Shown: positions 20,094 to 28,110 of the stretch, piece by piece
Layout of the letters: the number at the start of each line of letters is the position of its first letter
Position numbering within the stretch: the stretch's first letter is position 1
Assembly (NCBI RefSeq): GCF_000284595.1
Contig: NC_017671.1
Location: 1,149,001-1,213,000 of the forward strand
Source of the DNA: Stenotrophomonas maltophilia D457
GTDB lineage: Bacteria; Pseudomonadota; Gammaproteobacteria; Xanthomonadales; Xanthomonadaceae
Reading direction: 5' to 3'
DNA: 64,000 nt
Translations under genes and position numbers: made by a program
Notes under the pieces: model-generated
Told to the model about the DNA's origin: nothing
Database searches by the model: none
Seen by the model: the letters and a program-made list of their open reading frames with translations, nothing else

Positions 20094-21115
20094 CGGGCTA
20101 CGCGCATCGGTGCACCCAGCTCGGCCAGCGCCGGCTTGATGCGGTCGTCCAGCAGCTGCTGCAGCGGTGCCAGCTCGCGGTAGCGCGGCAGCACTTCATC
20201 CAGATAGGTGATGAAGCGCGGTGCGTCGTCGAGGTAATGGCCCTTGTTGTCGCGGTAACGCAGCCGGCAGAACAGGCCCAGGATCTTCACGTGGCGCTGG
20301 ATGCCCATCCAGTCGGCATCGCGCAGGAAGGTGGCGCGGTCGGGCACCGGCAGGCCGGTGTCGCGGGCGCGCTCGTGATACTGCGCCAGCCATTCGTCCA
20401 CGCGTTGCAGTGGCCAGCTCAGGAAGGCGTCCTTGAACAGGCTCACCGCATCGTAGGCGATCGGGCCGCGCACCAGGTCCTGGAAATCCAGCACTGCGGG
20501 GCCGTCGTCGACCGGCATCAGGTTGCGCGGCATGTAGTCGCGGTGGGTCATCAGCTGGGCCTGGCCCAGCGCGTTGTCCATCAGGCGGCGATGCACCAGC
20601 TGCAGGCCTTCGATCTCGCCGCAGTCCAGTTCAAGGTTCAGGTGGCGCTGCAGGAACCATTCGTCGAACAGGCCGGCATCGCGCTGCAGCAGTGCTTCGC
20701 CGAACTGGCCGAAGTCGGCCGGCACCGGGATCGCCTGCAGGCGCAGCAGCTGCTCGATCGAACGACCGAACCATTCGTCAGCGTTGCGCTCGTCGAGGAT
20801 CCTGGCCAGGGTCGGGCCGCCGAGATCTTCCAGCAGCAGGAAGCCGGCATCCAGGTCCTGCGCGAGCAGCATGGGCACGCGCAGACCGTTGTCGTGCAGC
20901 AGGCCGCGCATGCGCAGCCACGGCCGCGGATCTTCCAGCCCCGGCGGGGCGTCCATCACGATGTGGCTGCCGCGCGTGCTGGTGGTGCGCCAGTAGCTGC
21001 GCATGCCGGCGTCAACCGAAGCGCGTTCGACCACCGCGTTGGCATCATCGAGCTGGGTACGGGCCCACTGCAGGCGCTGCGCGCTGCGCTGGGGATCGGA
21101 GGCGGGTTCGGTCAT
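20090..21115 (-). CDS. amgK: N-acetylmuramate/N-acetylglucosamine kinase
   Basis: A 341-residue aminoglycoside-phosphotransferase-fold kinase. The catalytic loop LMTHRDYMPRNLM and the metal-binding VLDFQDLVRGPIAYD are intact. AmgK phosphorylates MurNAc or GlcNAc at the anomeric carbon, feeding MurU. The start at 21115 gives the normal length; the open frame continues upstream through a neighbouring gene and is not real. Despite the fold it is not an antibiotic-resistance enzyme. Confidence 0.9.
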   Translation of the reverse strand: MTEPASDPQRSAQRLQWARTQLDDANAVVERASVDAGMRSYWRTTSTRGSHIVMDAPPGLEDPRPWLRMRGLLHDNGLRVPMLLAQDLDAGFLLLEDLGGPTLARILDERNADEWFGRSIEQLLRLQAIPVPADFGQFGEALLQRDAGLFDEWFLQRHLNLELDCGEIEGLQLVHRRLMDNALGQAQLMTHRDYMPRNLMPVDDGPAVLDFQDLVRGPIAYDAVSLFKDAFLSWPLQRVDEWLAQYHERARDTGLPVPDRATFLRDADWMGIQRHVKILGLFCRLRYRDNKGHYLDDAPRFITYLDEVLPRYRELAPLQQLLDDRIKPALAELGAPMRVAR

Positions 21116-21179
21116 GCGGGCATATCCGGGCGCGCCGGGCGCGCCAACGTCGGCAACAGGAAGGGAAGGGGGAGCGGCG

Positions 21180-21449
21180 TCAGCGGCGACCGCTGAACAG
21201 GCGCAGGACGGCCAGCACGGCCACCGCGCCCACCACCGCGCCGAGGAAACCGGCCGGTTCGCCGGGGGCGTACCAGCCCATGTACTGGCCGAACCAACCG
21301 GCCAGCAGGGCACCAAGGATGCCCAGCACGATGGTCAGCAGGCAGCCCATGCGGTTGTTGCCGGGCATGAAGAAACGCCCGAGCAGGCCGACGAAGAAGC
21401 CGACCAGCAGGATGTACAGCCAGCTGCTGCTGCCGAACAGACCATTCAT
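21180..21449 (-). CDS. GlsB/YeaQ/YmgE family stress-response membrane protein
   Basis: An 89-residue protein with three hydrophobic segments (LYILLVGFFVGLLGRFFMPG, CLLTIVLGILGALLAGWFGQ, FLGAVVGAVAVLAVLRLF). The GR-F-PG and GxLG-GW patterns are typical of this transglycosylase-associated-protein family. Role in the envelope is unknown. Start ATG 21449 (MNGLFGSS) chosen over an upstream ATG-like codon. Confidence 0.88.
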   Translation of the reverse strand: MNGLFGSSSWLYILLVGFFVGLLGRFFMPGNNRMGCLLTIVLGILGALLAGWFGQYMGWYAPGEPAGFLGAVVGAVAVLAVLRLFSGRR

Positions 21450-21518
21450 GCGCGCGGATTCCGCTTGAGTGTGGACGCAGCCTAGCAAGGCCAGGCTGCG
21501 TCCGTCACGAGTGCCGGA

Positions 21519-23012
21519 TCAGCAGCAGCCGTGGTCGCCGTGGCGGGTGCCGCTGTCGGCAGCCACCGGCGAGCCGCTGGTCTCGCCGCGCAGGCTGGCG
21601 GCGTAGTGCTCGCTGATCACCTTGGACACGCAGGCGGTGACCTTCTTGCCCATCGGGATGTGCAGGAACTCGTTCGGGCCATGCGCATTGGAGTGCGGGC
21701 CGAGCACGCCGGTGATCATGAACTGCGCGCCCGGGAACTTCTCGCCCAGCATGCCCATGAACGGGATCGAGCCGCCCTCGCCCATGTACATCGCCGGCTT
21801 GCCGAAGAAGGCCTGGCTGGCGTCGTCGATGGCCTGGGTCAGCCACGGCGCCATCGCCGGGGCATTCCAGCCGGTGGAGGCCTTTTCCAGGTCCAGGGTG
21901 ACCTGCGCGCCGTTCGGCGGGTCGCGCAGCAGTGCTTCCTTCAGCAGCTCGCCGCAGGTCTTGCCATCGGCGGTCGGCGGCAGGCGCAGCGACAGCTTCA
22001 CCGAGGTCTGCGGACGCAGCACGTTGCCGGCCGATTCCAGCGGCGGCATGCCACCGACGCCGGTGACCGACAGCGCCGGGCGCCAGGTGCGGTTGAGCAC
22101 CAGCTCGGTCAGGTCCTCGTTCATGGGGCGCAGGCCGTCGACCATCGGGAACTTCTCGAAGATCTCGGTATCCACCACTTCGGCGGCACGCTTGGCCTGT
22201 TCCAGGCGCTCGGCCGGGATCTCCACGGTCATGCCGTCGATCAGGATGCGGCCGGTGTCCTGGTCCTCGATGCGCGAAAGGATCTGGCGCAGCAGGCGGA
22301 AGCTGGACGGGATCACGCCGGAGGCATCGCCGGAATGCACGCCTTCGTTGAGCACCTTCACGGTGAAATTGCCGCCGGTCAGGCCGCGCAGCGAGGTGGT
22401 GCACCACAGCTGGTCGTAGTTGGCGCAGCCCGAATCCAGGCAGACCACCAGCGACGGCTTGCCGATGCGGTCGGCCAGGTGGTCGACGTAGGCCGGCAGG
22501 TCATAGCTGCCGGACTCTTCACACGCTTCGATCAGCACCACGCAGCGGGCGTGCGGCAGGCCCTGGGCCTGCAGTGCCAGTACCGCAGCCAGTGAGCCGA
22601 AGATCGCGTAGCCGTCGTCCGCACCGCCGCGGCCATACAGCTTGTCGCCGCGCAGGACCGGGGTCCACGGGCCGAGGTCGTCGTCCCAGCCGGTCATTTC
22701 CGGCTGCTTGTCCAGGTGGCCATAGAGCAGGATGGTGTCGTCGCCGGTTTCGGCGCCGGTAGCCGGAATTTCCAGGAAGATCAGCGGGGTACGGCCTTCC
22801 AGGCGCACCACCTCAACCTTCAGGCCGGGCAGCTGCTGGGCCTTGGCCCAGTTCTCCATCAGGGTGACCGCCTGTTCCATGTAGCCGTTCTGCACCCAAT
22901 TGGCGTCGAACATCGGCGACTTGTTGGGAATGCGGATGTAGTCGACCAACTGCGGGACGATTTCGCTGTCCCACTTGTCATTGACGAATTGGCCGAGCTT
23001 GGCGCTGTCCAT
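21519..23012 (-). CDS. M20 family metallopeptidase (dipeptidase-like)
   Basis: A 497-residue peptidase. Metal ligands are visible in LLYGHLDKQPE (His), LYGRGGADDGYAIFG (bridging Asp), LIEACEESGSYD (Glu pair) and a C-terminal His in LGPHSNAHGPNEF. Length and motifs match the cytosolic nonspecific dipeptidase/carnosinase branch. ATG 23012 has GGAG 8 nt upstream; an ATG at 23030 has a weaker site. The C-terminal CGDHGCC-like end is His/Cys rich (GTRHGDHGCC), possibly metal-interacting. Confidence 0.9.
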   Translation of the reverse strand: MDSAKLGQFVNDKWDSEIVPQLVDYIRIPNKSPMFDANWVQNGYMEQAVTLMENWAKAQQLPGLKVEVVRLEGRTPLIFLEIPATGAETGDDTILLYGHLDKQPEMTGWDDDLGPWTPVLRGDKLYGRGGADDGYAIFGSLAAVLALQAQGLPHARCVVLIEACEESGSYDLPAYVDHLADRIGKPSLVVCLDSGCANYDQLWCTTSLRGLTGGNFTVKVLNEGVHSGDASGVIPSSFRLLRQILSRIEDQDTGRILIDGMTVEIPAERLEQAKRAAEVVDTEIFEKFPMVDGLRPMNEDLTELVLNRTWRPALSVTGVGGMPPLESAGNVLRPQTSVKLSLRLPPTADGKTCGELLKEALLRDPPNGAQVTLDLEKASTGWNAPAMAPWLTQAIDDASQAFFGKPAMYMGEGGSIPFMGMLGEKFPGAQFMITGVLGPHSNAHGPNEFLHIPMGKKVTACVSKVISEHYAASLRGETSGSPVAADSGTRHGDHGCC

Positions 23013-23211
23013 CTGAAACTCCGGTTGCATGGGCTGATCCGGCCATTCTACGCCTGTGCCGCAGGTAGGGTTTTTCCTACATCACGTCGGGTATTTGGCT
23101 GGCTTACGGAAATCCGGGAAACCGATAGGCTGTGCACATGTGGTGACGGACACTGTTCCTGCCGACGGGATTGCCGGTCGGGGCGGCCAGAATCACAGGG
23201 AGATACACGTC

Positions 23212-23538
23212 GTGCCTTGGTTTGTCGTGTTGAGGGCGCTGGTGCTGGTAGTGGGGATCGCTGGGGCGCATGCCGCCGAACCGATCGACATCAACCGCGC
23301 CGATGCCCAGGCGCTGCAGCAGGGATTGACGATGGTCGGAGCCGCCAAGGCCGAGGCGATCGTCGAGCACCGGCGCAGACACGGCCCGTTTCATCGCGTC
23401 GAGGACCTGACGCAGGTGAAGGGGATAGGGAAAGCGATCGTCGAACGGAATCGACAGCGGATCACCGTAGGCAACAGGTTGTTGCCGGCGGATCCGGTAC
23501 CCGGATCGGTACCGGTGCGGACCGTACCCAGGCGCTGA
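23212..23538 (+). CDS. ComEA-like helix-hairpin-helix protein
   Basis: A 108-residue secreted protein: signal peptide (VLRALVLVVGIAGAHA) and a ComEA HhH domain with DINRADAQALQQGL and VKGIGKAIVERN. ComEA proteins bind incoming DNA in the periplasm during competence. The GTG at 23212 is supported by AGGGAGA upstream; longer frames lack support. The last 22 codons lie beyond the domain and encode strong RNA hairpins at 23470-23486 and 23494-23515, so this end of the gene may serve the downstream RNA. Confidence 0.85.
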   Translation: MPWFVVLRALVLVVGIAGAHAAEPIDINRADAQALQQGLTMVGAAKAEAIVEHRRRHGPFHRVEDLTQVKGIGKAIVERNRQRITVGNRLLPADPVPGSVPVRTVPRR

Positions 23539-23539
23539 C

Positions 23540-23815
23540 AGCAGGAATCGTCGGAACCGGCAGGAGGCTGGTTCACCGGTCACGGACAGGAAGGCCGTGA
23601 CCACCGACCGCCGCAGGACGCGGCACCAATCACCAGGATGGTGGCATCACAGACCTGTGGAAGGGGCTGAGATACAAACAGGACAGACGCGGCCGCGTGC
23701 AGGATGCAACGCTACCCCCACAGCGCAGGATGCGAGGGGGCGGCAGCAGGCCGACAAGGACGTAACGATTGCCCGGTACGACACATGGCTGTGTCGCCGG
23801 GCAATTTCATTTCCG
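23540..23815 (+). ncRNA. Candidate CsrB/RsmZ-type small RNA that titrates RsmA/CsrA
   Basis: No gene fits these bases. Between 23541 and 23760 there are 12 GGA triplets, mostly in CAGGA, about three times what composition predicts. Six hairpins present A(N)GGA in the loop: stems 23555-23561/23567-23573, 23580-23585/23595-23600, 23610-23614/23620-23624, 23631-23634/23640-23643, 23695-23700/23706-23712 and 23715-23726/23732-23740. Five of the loops are AGGAN. The 3' end is a strong terminator. This is the design of CsrB/RsmZ RNAs, which sequester the translational regulator RsmA. The 5' end is uncertain: another GGA-loop hairpin (23494-23515) lies in the upstream gene, so the RNA could be 3'UTR-derived. 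Confidence 0.72.
23767..23815 (+). terminator. Intrinsic terminator of the candidate small RNA
   Basis: Perfect stem ATTGCCCGG / CCGGGCAAT (23768-23776, 23797-23805) with an inner perfect stem CGACACA / TGTGTCG, followed by TTTCATTTCC. It ends 75 bp before the L,D-transpeptidase start, so it isolates the RNA from that gene. Confidence 0.85.
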
Positions 23816-23889
23816 GCGCCTGGTTTTGCCGCGGCCACCACGGGCCGATGGTGTACGGTGGCCGCTCCGCATGGAAAGGACCCCGCTGG

Positions 23890-24972
23890 ATGCTTGTGCA
23901 CCGCCCCACGACCCTGATGCTCGCCCTGGCACTGACCCTGCCACTGCTGGCCCATGCCGCTGCGCCGACGCCGACAGCCAAGCCTGCGGCCGAAGCCAGC
24001 ACCGCCGACGTGCGCGGGCCGACCGACCTGAAACCGGGCGAGTACCTGTGGCATCCGGAAATCTCGCCGACCGGCCCGATCGTGCTGGTGGTCAGCCTCG
24101 ATGAGCAGCGTGCCTACGTTTACCGCAACGGCATCGCCATCGGCCTGACCACGATCAGCTCGGGCAAGGCCGGGCACGAGACGCCGACCGGCGTGTTCAC
24201 CATCCTGCAGAAGGACAAGGACCACAGGTCCAACCTCTACAACAGCGCGCCGATGCCCTACATGCAGCGGCTGACCTGGGATGGCATCGCCCTGCATGGC
24301 GGCAGCCTGCCCGGGCATCCGGCCTCGCATGGCTGCGTGCGCCTGCCGCAGGCGTTCGCGCAGAAGCTGTTCAGCGAAACCCAGCGCGGCGATACGGTGG
24401 TGGTGGCCGACGCCAAGAGTTCGCCGATGACCCTGGCCTATCCTTCGGTGCTGGCCCCGGTCAACGCGCGCGGCCAGGCTTTGCCGGAAACCGAGGGCGG
24501 GGCCCCGGCGCAGGCCTGGTGGGACGACAGCGCAGCCCCGGCCGGGCAGGTCGGCATCCTGGTCAGCCTGCATGACCAGCGCCTGTACGTGCTGCGCGAT
24601 GGCGTGATGATCGGCGAGTCGCCGCTGAAGGCCGACGCCCTGCCGGCATTCCAGGGCACCACGCTGTTCGTGATGGGGCAGGGCTACAGCGATACGCCCA
24701 GCCCGCTGGACGTGAACCAGCGCCTGCACCAGTGGACGGCCTATCCGCTGCTGGGCCAGGATCGTGCCCAGGCCACCCCGGACCTGCTGGCCACGCCCTC
24801 GTTGCCAATGGCGCTGCCGGCCGATTTTGCCCGCCAGCTGTACCAGGTGCTGGTGCCGGGCACGACCCTGCTGGTGACCTCGTTGCCGGCGGTCCGCCCA
24901 AGCCCGGCTGAATCCGGAATGCAGCCGGTCTTGGAATCCGAGCCGCCAGGGTCCACCCTCAAGGGCAACTGA
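23890..24972 (+). CDS. L,D-transpeptidase (YkuD domain)
   Basis: A 360-residue secreted protein: signal peptide (LMLALALTLPLLAHA), then a YkuD domain at about 55-180 with the catalytic signature HGG...SHGCVRLP. The C-terminal half (about 200-360) repeats the fold's start (VGILVSLHDQRLYVLRDG resembles IVLVVSLDEQRAYVYRNG) but lacks a second catalytic Cys, so it looks like a degenerate duplicate YkuD domain. It cross-links peptidoglycan or attaches proteins to it in the periplasm. Start ATG 23890 has GGAAAGGA 8 nt upstream. Confidence 0.9.
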   Translation: MLVHRPTTLMLALALTLPLLAHAAAPTPTAKPAAEASTADVRGPTDLKPGEYLWHPEISPTGPIVLVVSLDEQRAYVYRNGIAIGLTTISSGKAGHETPTGVFTILQKDKDHRSNLYNSAPMPYMQRLTWDGIALHGGSLPGHPASHGCVRLPQAFAQKLFSETQRGDTVVVADAKSSPMTLAYPSVLAPVNARGQALPETEGGAPAQAWWDDSAAPAGQVGILVSLHDQRLYVLRDGVMIGESPLKADALPAFQGTTLFVMGQGYSDTPSPLDVNQRLHQWTAYPLLGQDRAQATPDLLATPSLPMALPADFARQLYQVLVPGTTLLVTSLPAVRPSPAESGMQPVLESEPPGSTLKGN

Positions 24973-24989
24973 GTCCCCTCGTTGTGCCC

Positions 24990-25715
24990 ATGACTGCATC
25001 CCGCCTGTGCCGGCTGGCCGCGTTCGGCCTGCTGGCGACCTCGGCCAGCGCCCCGGCGCTGGCACAGACGCCCGCCCTTGCCACCAGCGCTGATGATCTG
25101 GCTGCCTTGCTGTCGCGCAGTGCGCCCAAGGCTGACCGCCACGTGTTGCAGCTGGCGGCGCACGCCATGCGCTGTGCGTTGCAGCGTCCGGAGCTGGGCA
25201 TCAACGGTGATCGTCTCAGCGTGATCGATTATTCGCGGCCGTCCACCGAGCCGCGCCTGTGGGTGTTCGACCTGGCCCACCAGCGCCTGCTGTTCGAGGA
25301 ATGGGTGGCGCATGGCCGCAACAGCGGCGAGAACCGCACCCAGCACTTCTCCAACCGCGATGGGAGTTTCATGTCCAGCCTCGGCGCGTTCACCGCGCAG
25401 GAGACCTACATGGGCGGTAATGGATATTCGCTGCGCCTGGCCGGGCTGGAGCCGGGCTTCAACGACCGTGCGCGCGAACGCGCGATCGTCATCCACGGTG
25501 CGCCGTACGTGAACCCGGCCACCGCGCAGCTGCAGGGGCGCTTGGGTCGCAGCCTGGGTTGCCCGGCGGTGCGCCTTTCGGTGGCCAAGCCGCTGATCGA
25601 TGCGTTGCGTGGCGGCACGATGGTGTTTGCTTACTACCCTGACCAGGATTGGCTGAAGCACTCGCAGCTGCTGGCCGGCGGATGCGGTGGCCAGGGCACG
25701 CTCGCTACGCGGTGA
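24990..25715 (+). CDS. Murein L,D-transpeptidase catalytic domain family protein
   Basis: A 241-residue protein with a signal peptide (LAAFGLLATSASAPALA) and the conserved RAIVIHGAPYVNP and GRSLGCPAVR, giving the His and Cys of the active site. It belongs to a branch distinct from the YkuD protein upstream, 17 bp away. The tandem pair suggests joint envelope remodelling. A GTG at 24984 is an alternative start. Confidence 0.88.
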   Translation: MTASRLCRLAAFGLLATSASAPALAQTPALATSADDLAALLSRSAPKADRHVLQLAAHAMRCALQRPELGINGDRLSVIDYSRPSTEPRLWVFDLAHQRLLFEEWVAHGRNSGENRTQHFSNRDGSFMSSLGAFTAQETYMGGNGYSLRLAGLEPGFNDRARERAIVIHGAPYVNPATAQLQGRLGRSLGCPAVRLSVAKPLIDALRGGTMVFAYYPDQDWLKHSQLLAGGCGGQGTLATR

Positions 25716-25749
25716 TGCATGATGGCGCGTGGCGTGATGCAATGCGCCG

Positions 25750-26358
25750 ATGAACGTCGACTCCCTGTTGCACACTCCGAGCCAGGTCATTTCCAGCCTG
25801 GACTATCGTCGCGAACGCTGGCGGAATGGACTTGGCTGGACCCGCGAGATCCTGCGCCTGCCCGCAGAGGGTGATGACTGGGCGCTGCGCCTGTCGGTGG
25901 CCGAGATCGAGCAGGACGCTGCGTTCTCCACCTTCCCCGGCGTGGAGCGAGAACTGGTGCTGCTGCAGGGCAATGGCGTGCGCCTGCGTTTCGAGGATGG
26001 CCGCGTGGCCCAGGTGCTGCCGCCGCACGGGCGGGTGCGCTTTGCCGGTGAAGAAGCGCTGCACGGTGAACTGGTCGATGGCACCACCCACGACTTCAAC
26101 CTGATGTGGAAGCGCGAGCTGCTGCAGGCCGAACTGCTGCACCGGCCGCTGGTGGGGTCGATGTTCTTCTTCTGCGAACCGGGCGTTGCGTGGGCGCTGC
26201 ATCTGCTGGCCGGACAGGCGCAGTTCGGTGCCGATAGTGGCCTGCCGGCGCTGCAGGCGGGAGACACCGCGTGGTTGGCGGCGGGCGAGAGGCAACGGCA
26301 TGCGCTCAGCGGTGGTGGCGAGTTGTTGGCGATACGGGTGAGCGCGGCGGGGGCATGA
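25750..26358 (+). CDS. HutD/Ves family protein
   Basis: A 202-residue cupin-like protein. RERWRNGLGWTREIL, DWALRLSVAEIEQDAAFSTFPGVER and the later THDFNLMWKR match HutD/Ves proteins. HutD is linked to histidine utilisation and Ves to cold response, but no hut genes are nearby, so the role is open. The family shows no obvious catalytic site. Confidence 0.88.
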   Translation: MNVDSLLHTPSQVISSLDYRRERWRNGLGWTREILRLPAEGDDWALRLSVAEIEQDAAFSTFPGVERELVLLQGNGVRLRFEDGRVAQVLPPHGRVRFAGEEALHGELVDGTTHDFNLMWKRELLQAELLHRPLVGSMFFFCEPGVAWALHLLAGQAQFGADSGLPALQAGDTAWLAAGERQRHALSGGGELLAIRVSAAGA

Positions 26359-26379
26359 TTCCTGGGCGCCGGTGGGCGC

Positions 26380-26495
26380 CATCCACGCATGGCGTGGATC
26401 TACTGCTGTGCGGTTGCCACCATGCCTGGGCACGCCGTCATGGTGCGGCTGTGGTTGGGGTCAGAGCCCTTTCCTGCGGAAAGGGAACCGACCCC
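26380..26495. repeat. CCACGC palindrome and GGGGTC-type REP hairpin
   Basis: ATCCACGCATGGCGTGGAT with a GTAG-like end occupies about 26381-26404, and an imperfect GGGGTC...GACCCC hairpin lies at 26457-26495, just past the end of the flavoprotein gene. Confidence 0.82.
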
Positions 26496-26505
26496 GACGG
26501 TTCGT

Positions 26506-28110
26506 TCAATACACATCGCGCCGGTAACGACCGGCCAGCAGCATCGCTTCCTTGCCTGCGGTACCCAGCACCCGCTCGATCACTGCATCCACGCCCGGGG
26601 CCATGCCCTGCAGGCTGCCGCAGACCAGGATCGTCGCGCCTTCATCGACCCACTGCCGCAGCGTCGCCGCTTCGGCCTGCAGCCGGTCCTGCACATAGCG
26701 ATGCGCGCCGCCGTCGCGGCTGAACACTGCATCCAGCCGTGCCAGCGTGCCGCTGGCCAGCATCGCCTGCAGTTCTTCGCCGAAATGGAAGTCGTGCGCG
26801 GCGGTGCGCTCGCCGAACAGCAGCCAGGTGCGGCGAGCGCCGCGCTGGGCACGTTCGTGCAGGTGCGCGCGCAGGCCGGCGATGCCGGTGCCGTTGCCGA
26901 TCAGCAGCAGCGGTACATCGGTGGGCACGCCATGGAAATTGTCGTTGCGGCGCAGCCGCAGTTGCACCGGTTCGCCGATGGGCGCGTGGTCGCACAGCCA
27001 GCCGCTGCCGATGCCGGGTGTACCGTCGGCGCGCAGTTGGCGGCGCACCAGCAGCTCCACCGCGCCGTCGGCCATCACCGAGGCGATCGAGTACTCGCGA
27101 TGCGGCAGCGGTTGCAGGGTTGCCAGCAGTGCGGGCAGATCACCCGGGGGAACCAGCGAGGGCAGATGCGAGCGCTCGATACGGGCCAGTAACGCCTGCC
27201 CGTCATCCAGCACGGTGTCTGCATTGAAGCCCTGTGCATCGAGCCAGGCGCGCGCGCTGTGGCGTGGGTGCTGCGGGCCGATCTCGGCGATGTCGCCGGC
27301 CTGCCACTGCACATCGACGCCAGGCGGTGGCTGCAGGCGCACCCGGTACACCGGGCCGCCGGGGCTGCCCGGATTCAGATGCTGGCGTTGCGGCAACGTC
27401 CACGGCTGATACTCGGCCGGGCTCCAGTCAGGCAGTTCAGTGGCGCCTCCGCCAAGTTGTCCCAGCAACTGCTGCCAATGTCGCAGCGCCGCCGGATCGG
27501 CATTGTCGACCTCGATCGCATCGAACAGCGGGTGCGCGCCATGCTGGCGCAGCCACTGGTCCAGCTGGTGGCCGAATCCGCAGAAGTGGCCATAGCTGCG
27601 GTCGCCCAGCGCTAGCACGCCGTACTGCAGATGCTGCAACGGAGGCGGCGCGGCCATCACCCCGCGCAGGAACCGCAGGGCGTGGTCGGGCGGATCGCCT
27701 TCGCCGGTGGTGCTGGCAATGAACAGCGCGCGCTGGCTGTCGGCCAGCAATGCCGCATCCACCTCGTGCAGTCCGCGCACACGCACCGGCACGCCGGCAC
27801 CACGCAGGGCCTCGGCACTGCGTTCGGCCAGTTCGCGGGCAAAGCCGGTCTGGCTGGACCAGACCAGCAGGAGCGGTGCGGTATCGGCGGACGCCGCATC
27901 ATCGCGCGGACGAGTGCGCCACCACAGGGCTGCGCAGGCCAGCGCGTACAGCGCGGTGGCGATGATGGCGATCTGCGATTGCCGTGCCGGCGGTGCGCCC
28001 TGCCACCAGGCGTCGCCGAGGTGCAGGCGCAGCAGCGCCCAGGCGATCAGCGCCAGTACGATCAGTACAAGTGTGTTGCCGAGCCACGCACGCGATGGCC
28101 GAGTGCTCAT
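26506..28110 (-). CDS. Membrane-anchored sulfite-reductase-type flavoprotein (CysJ-like diflavin reductase)
   Basis: A 534-residue protein. Two N-terminal helices (LVLIVLALIAWALLRL and IAIIATALYALACAALWW) anchor it. A flavodoxin domain (about 75-215; SSQTGFARELAERSAEAL, STTGEGDPPDHAL) is followed by FAD-binding (REYSIASV) and NADPH-binding (LIGNGTGIAGLRAHLHE) domains. It should pass electrons NADPH to FAD to FMN to an unknown acceptor. The context of ApbE, PepSY and TonB genes suggests ferric or ferric-siderophore reduction (inference), not sulfite assimilation. Confidence 0.87.
   Translation of the reverse strand: MSTRPSRAWLGNTLVLIVLALIAWALLRLHLGDAWWQGAPPARQSQIAIIATALYALACAALWWRTRPRDDAASADTAPLLLVWSSQTGFARELAERSAEALRGAGVPVRVRGLHEVDAALLADSQRALFIASTTGEGDPPDHALRFLRGVMAAPPPLQHLQYGVLALGDRSYGHFCGFGHQLDQWLRQHGAHPLFDAIEVDNADPAALRHWQQLLGQLGGGATELPDWSPAEYQPWTLPQRQHLNPGSPGGPVYRVRLQPPPGVDVQWQAGDIAEIGPQHPRHSARAWLDAQGFNADTVLDDGQALLARIERSHLPSLVPPGDLPALLATLQPLPHREYSIASVMADGAVELLVRRQLRADGTPGIGSGWLCDHAPIGEPVQLRLRRNDNFHGVPTDVPLLLIGNGTGIAGLRAHLHERAQRGARRTWLLFGERTAAHDFHFGEELQAMLASGTLARLDAVFSRDGGAHRYVQDRLQAEAATLRQWVDEGATILVCGSLQGMAPGVDAVIERVLGTAGKEAMLLAGRYRRDVY

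Larger units (their letters stand above)
23539..23889. other. Gene-free region occupied by the candidate small RNA and an L,D-transpeptidase leader
   Basis: The first 277 bp hold the GGA-rich RNA and its terminator. The remaining 74 bp are the leader of the next gene, ending in the ribosome site GGAAAGGA. Confidence 0.75.

Noticed and set aside
20090..21115. Aminoglycoside resistance kinase
   Set aside because: The fold is shared, but the overlap with murU and the motifs fit the MurNAc/GlcNAc kinase AmgK.
26506..28110. Assimilatory sulfite reductase alpha subunit
   Set aside because: N-terminal membrane helices and an iron-linked operon without cysI argue against CysJ function.
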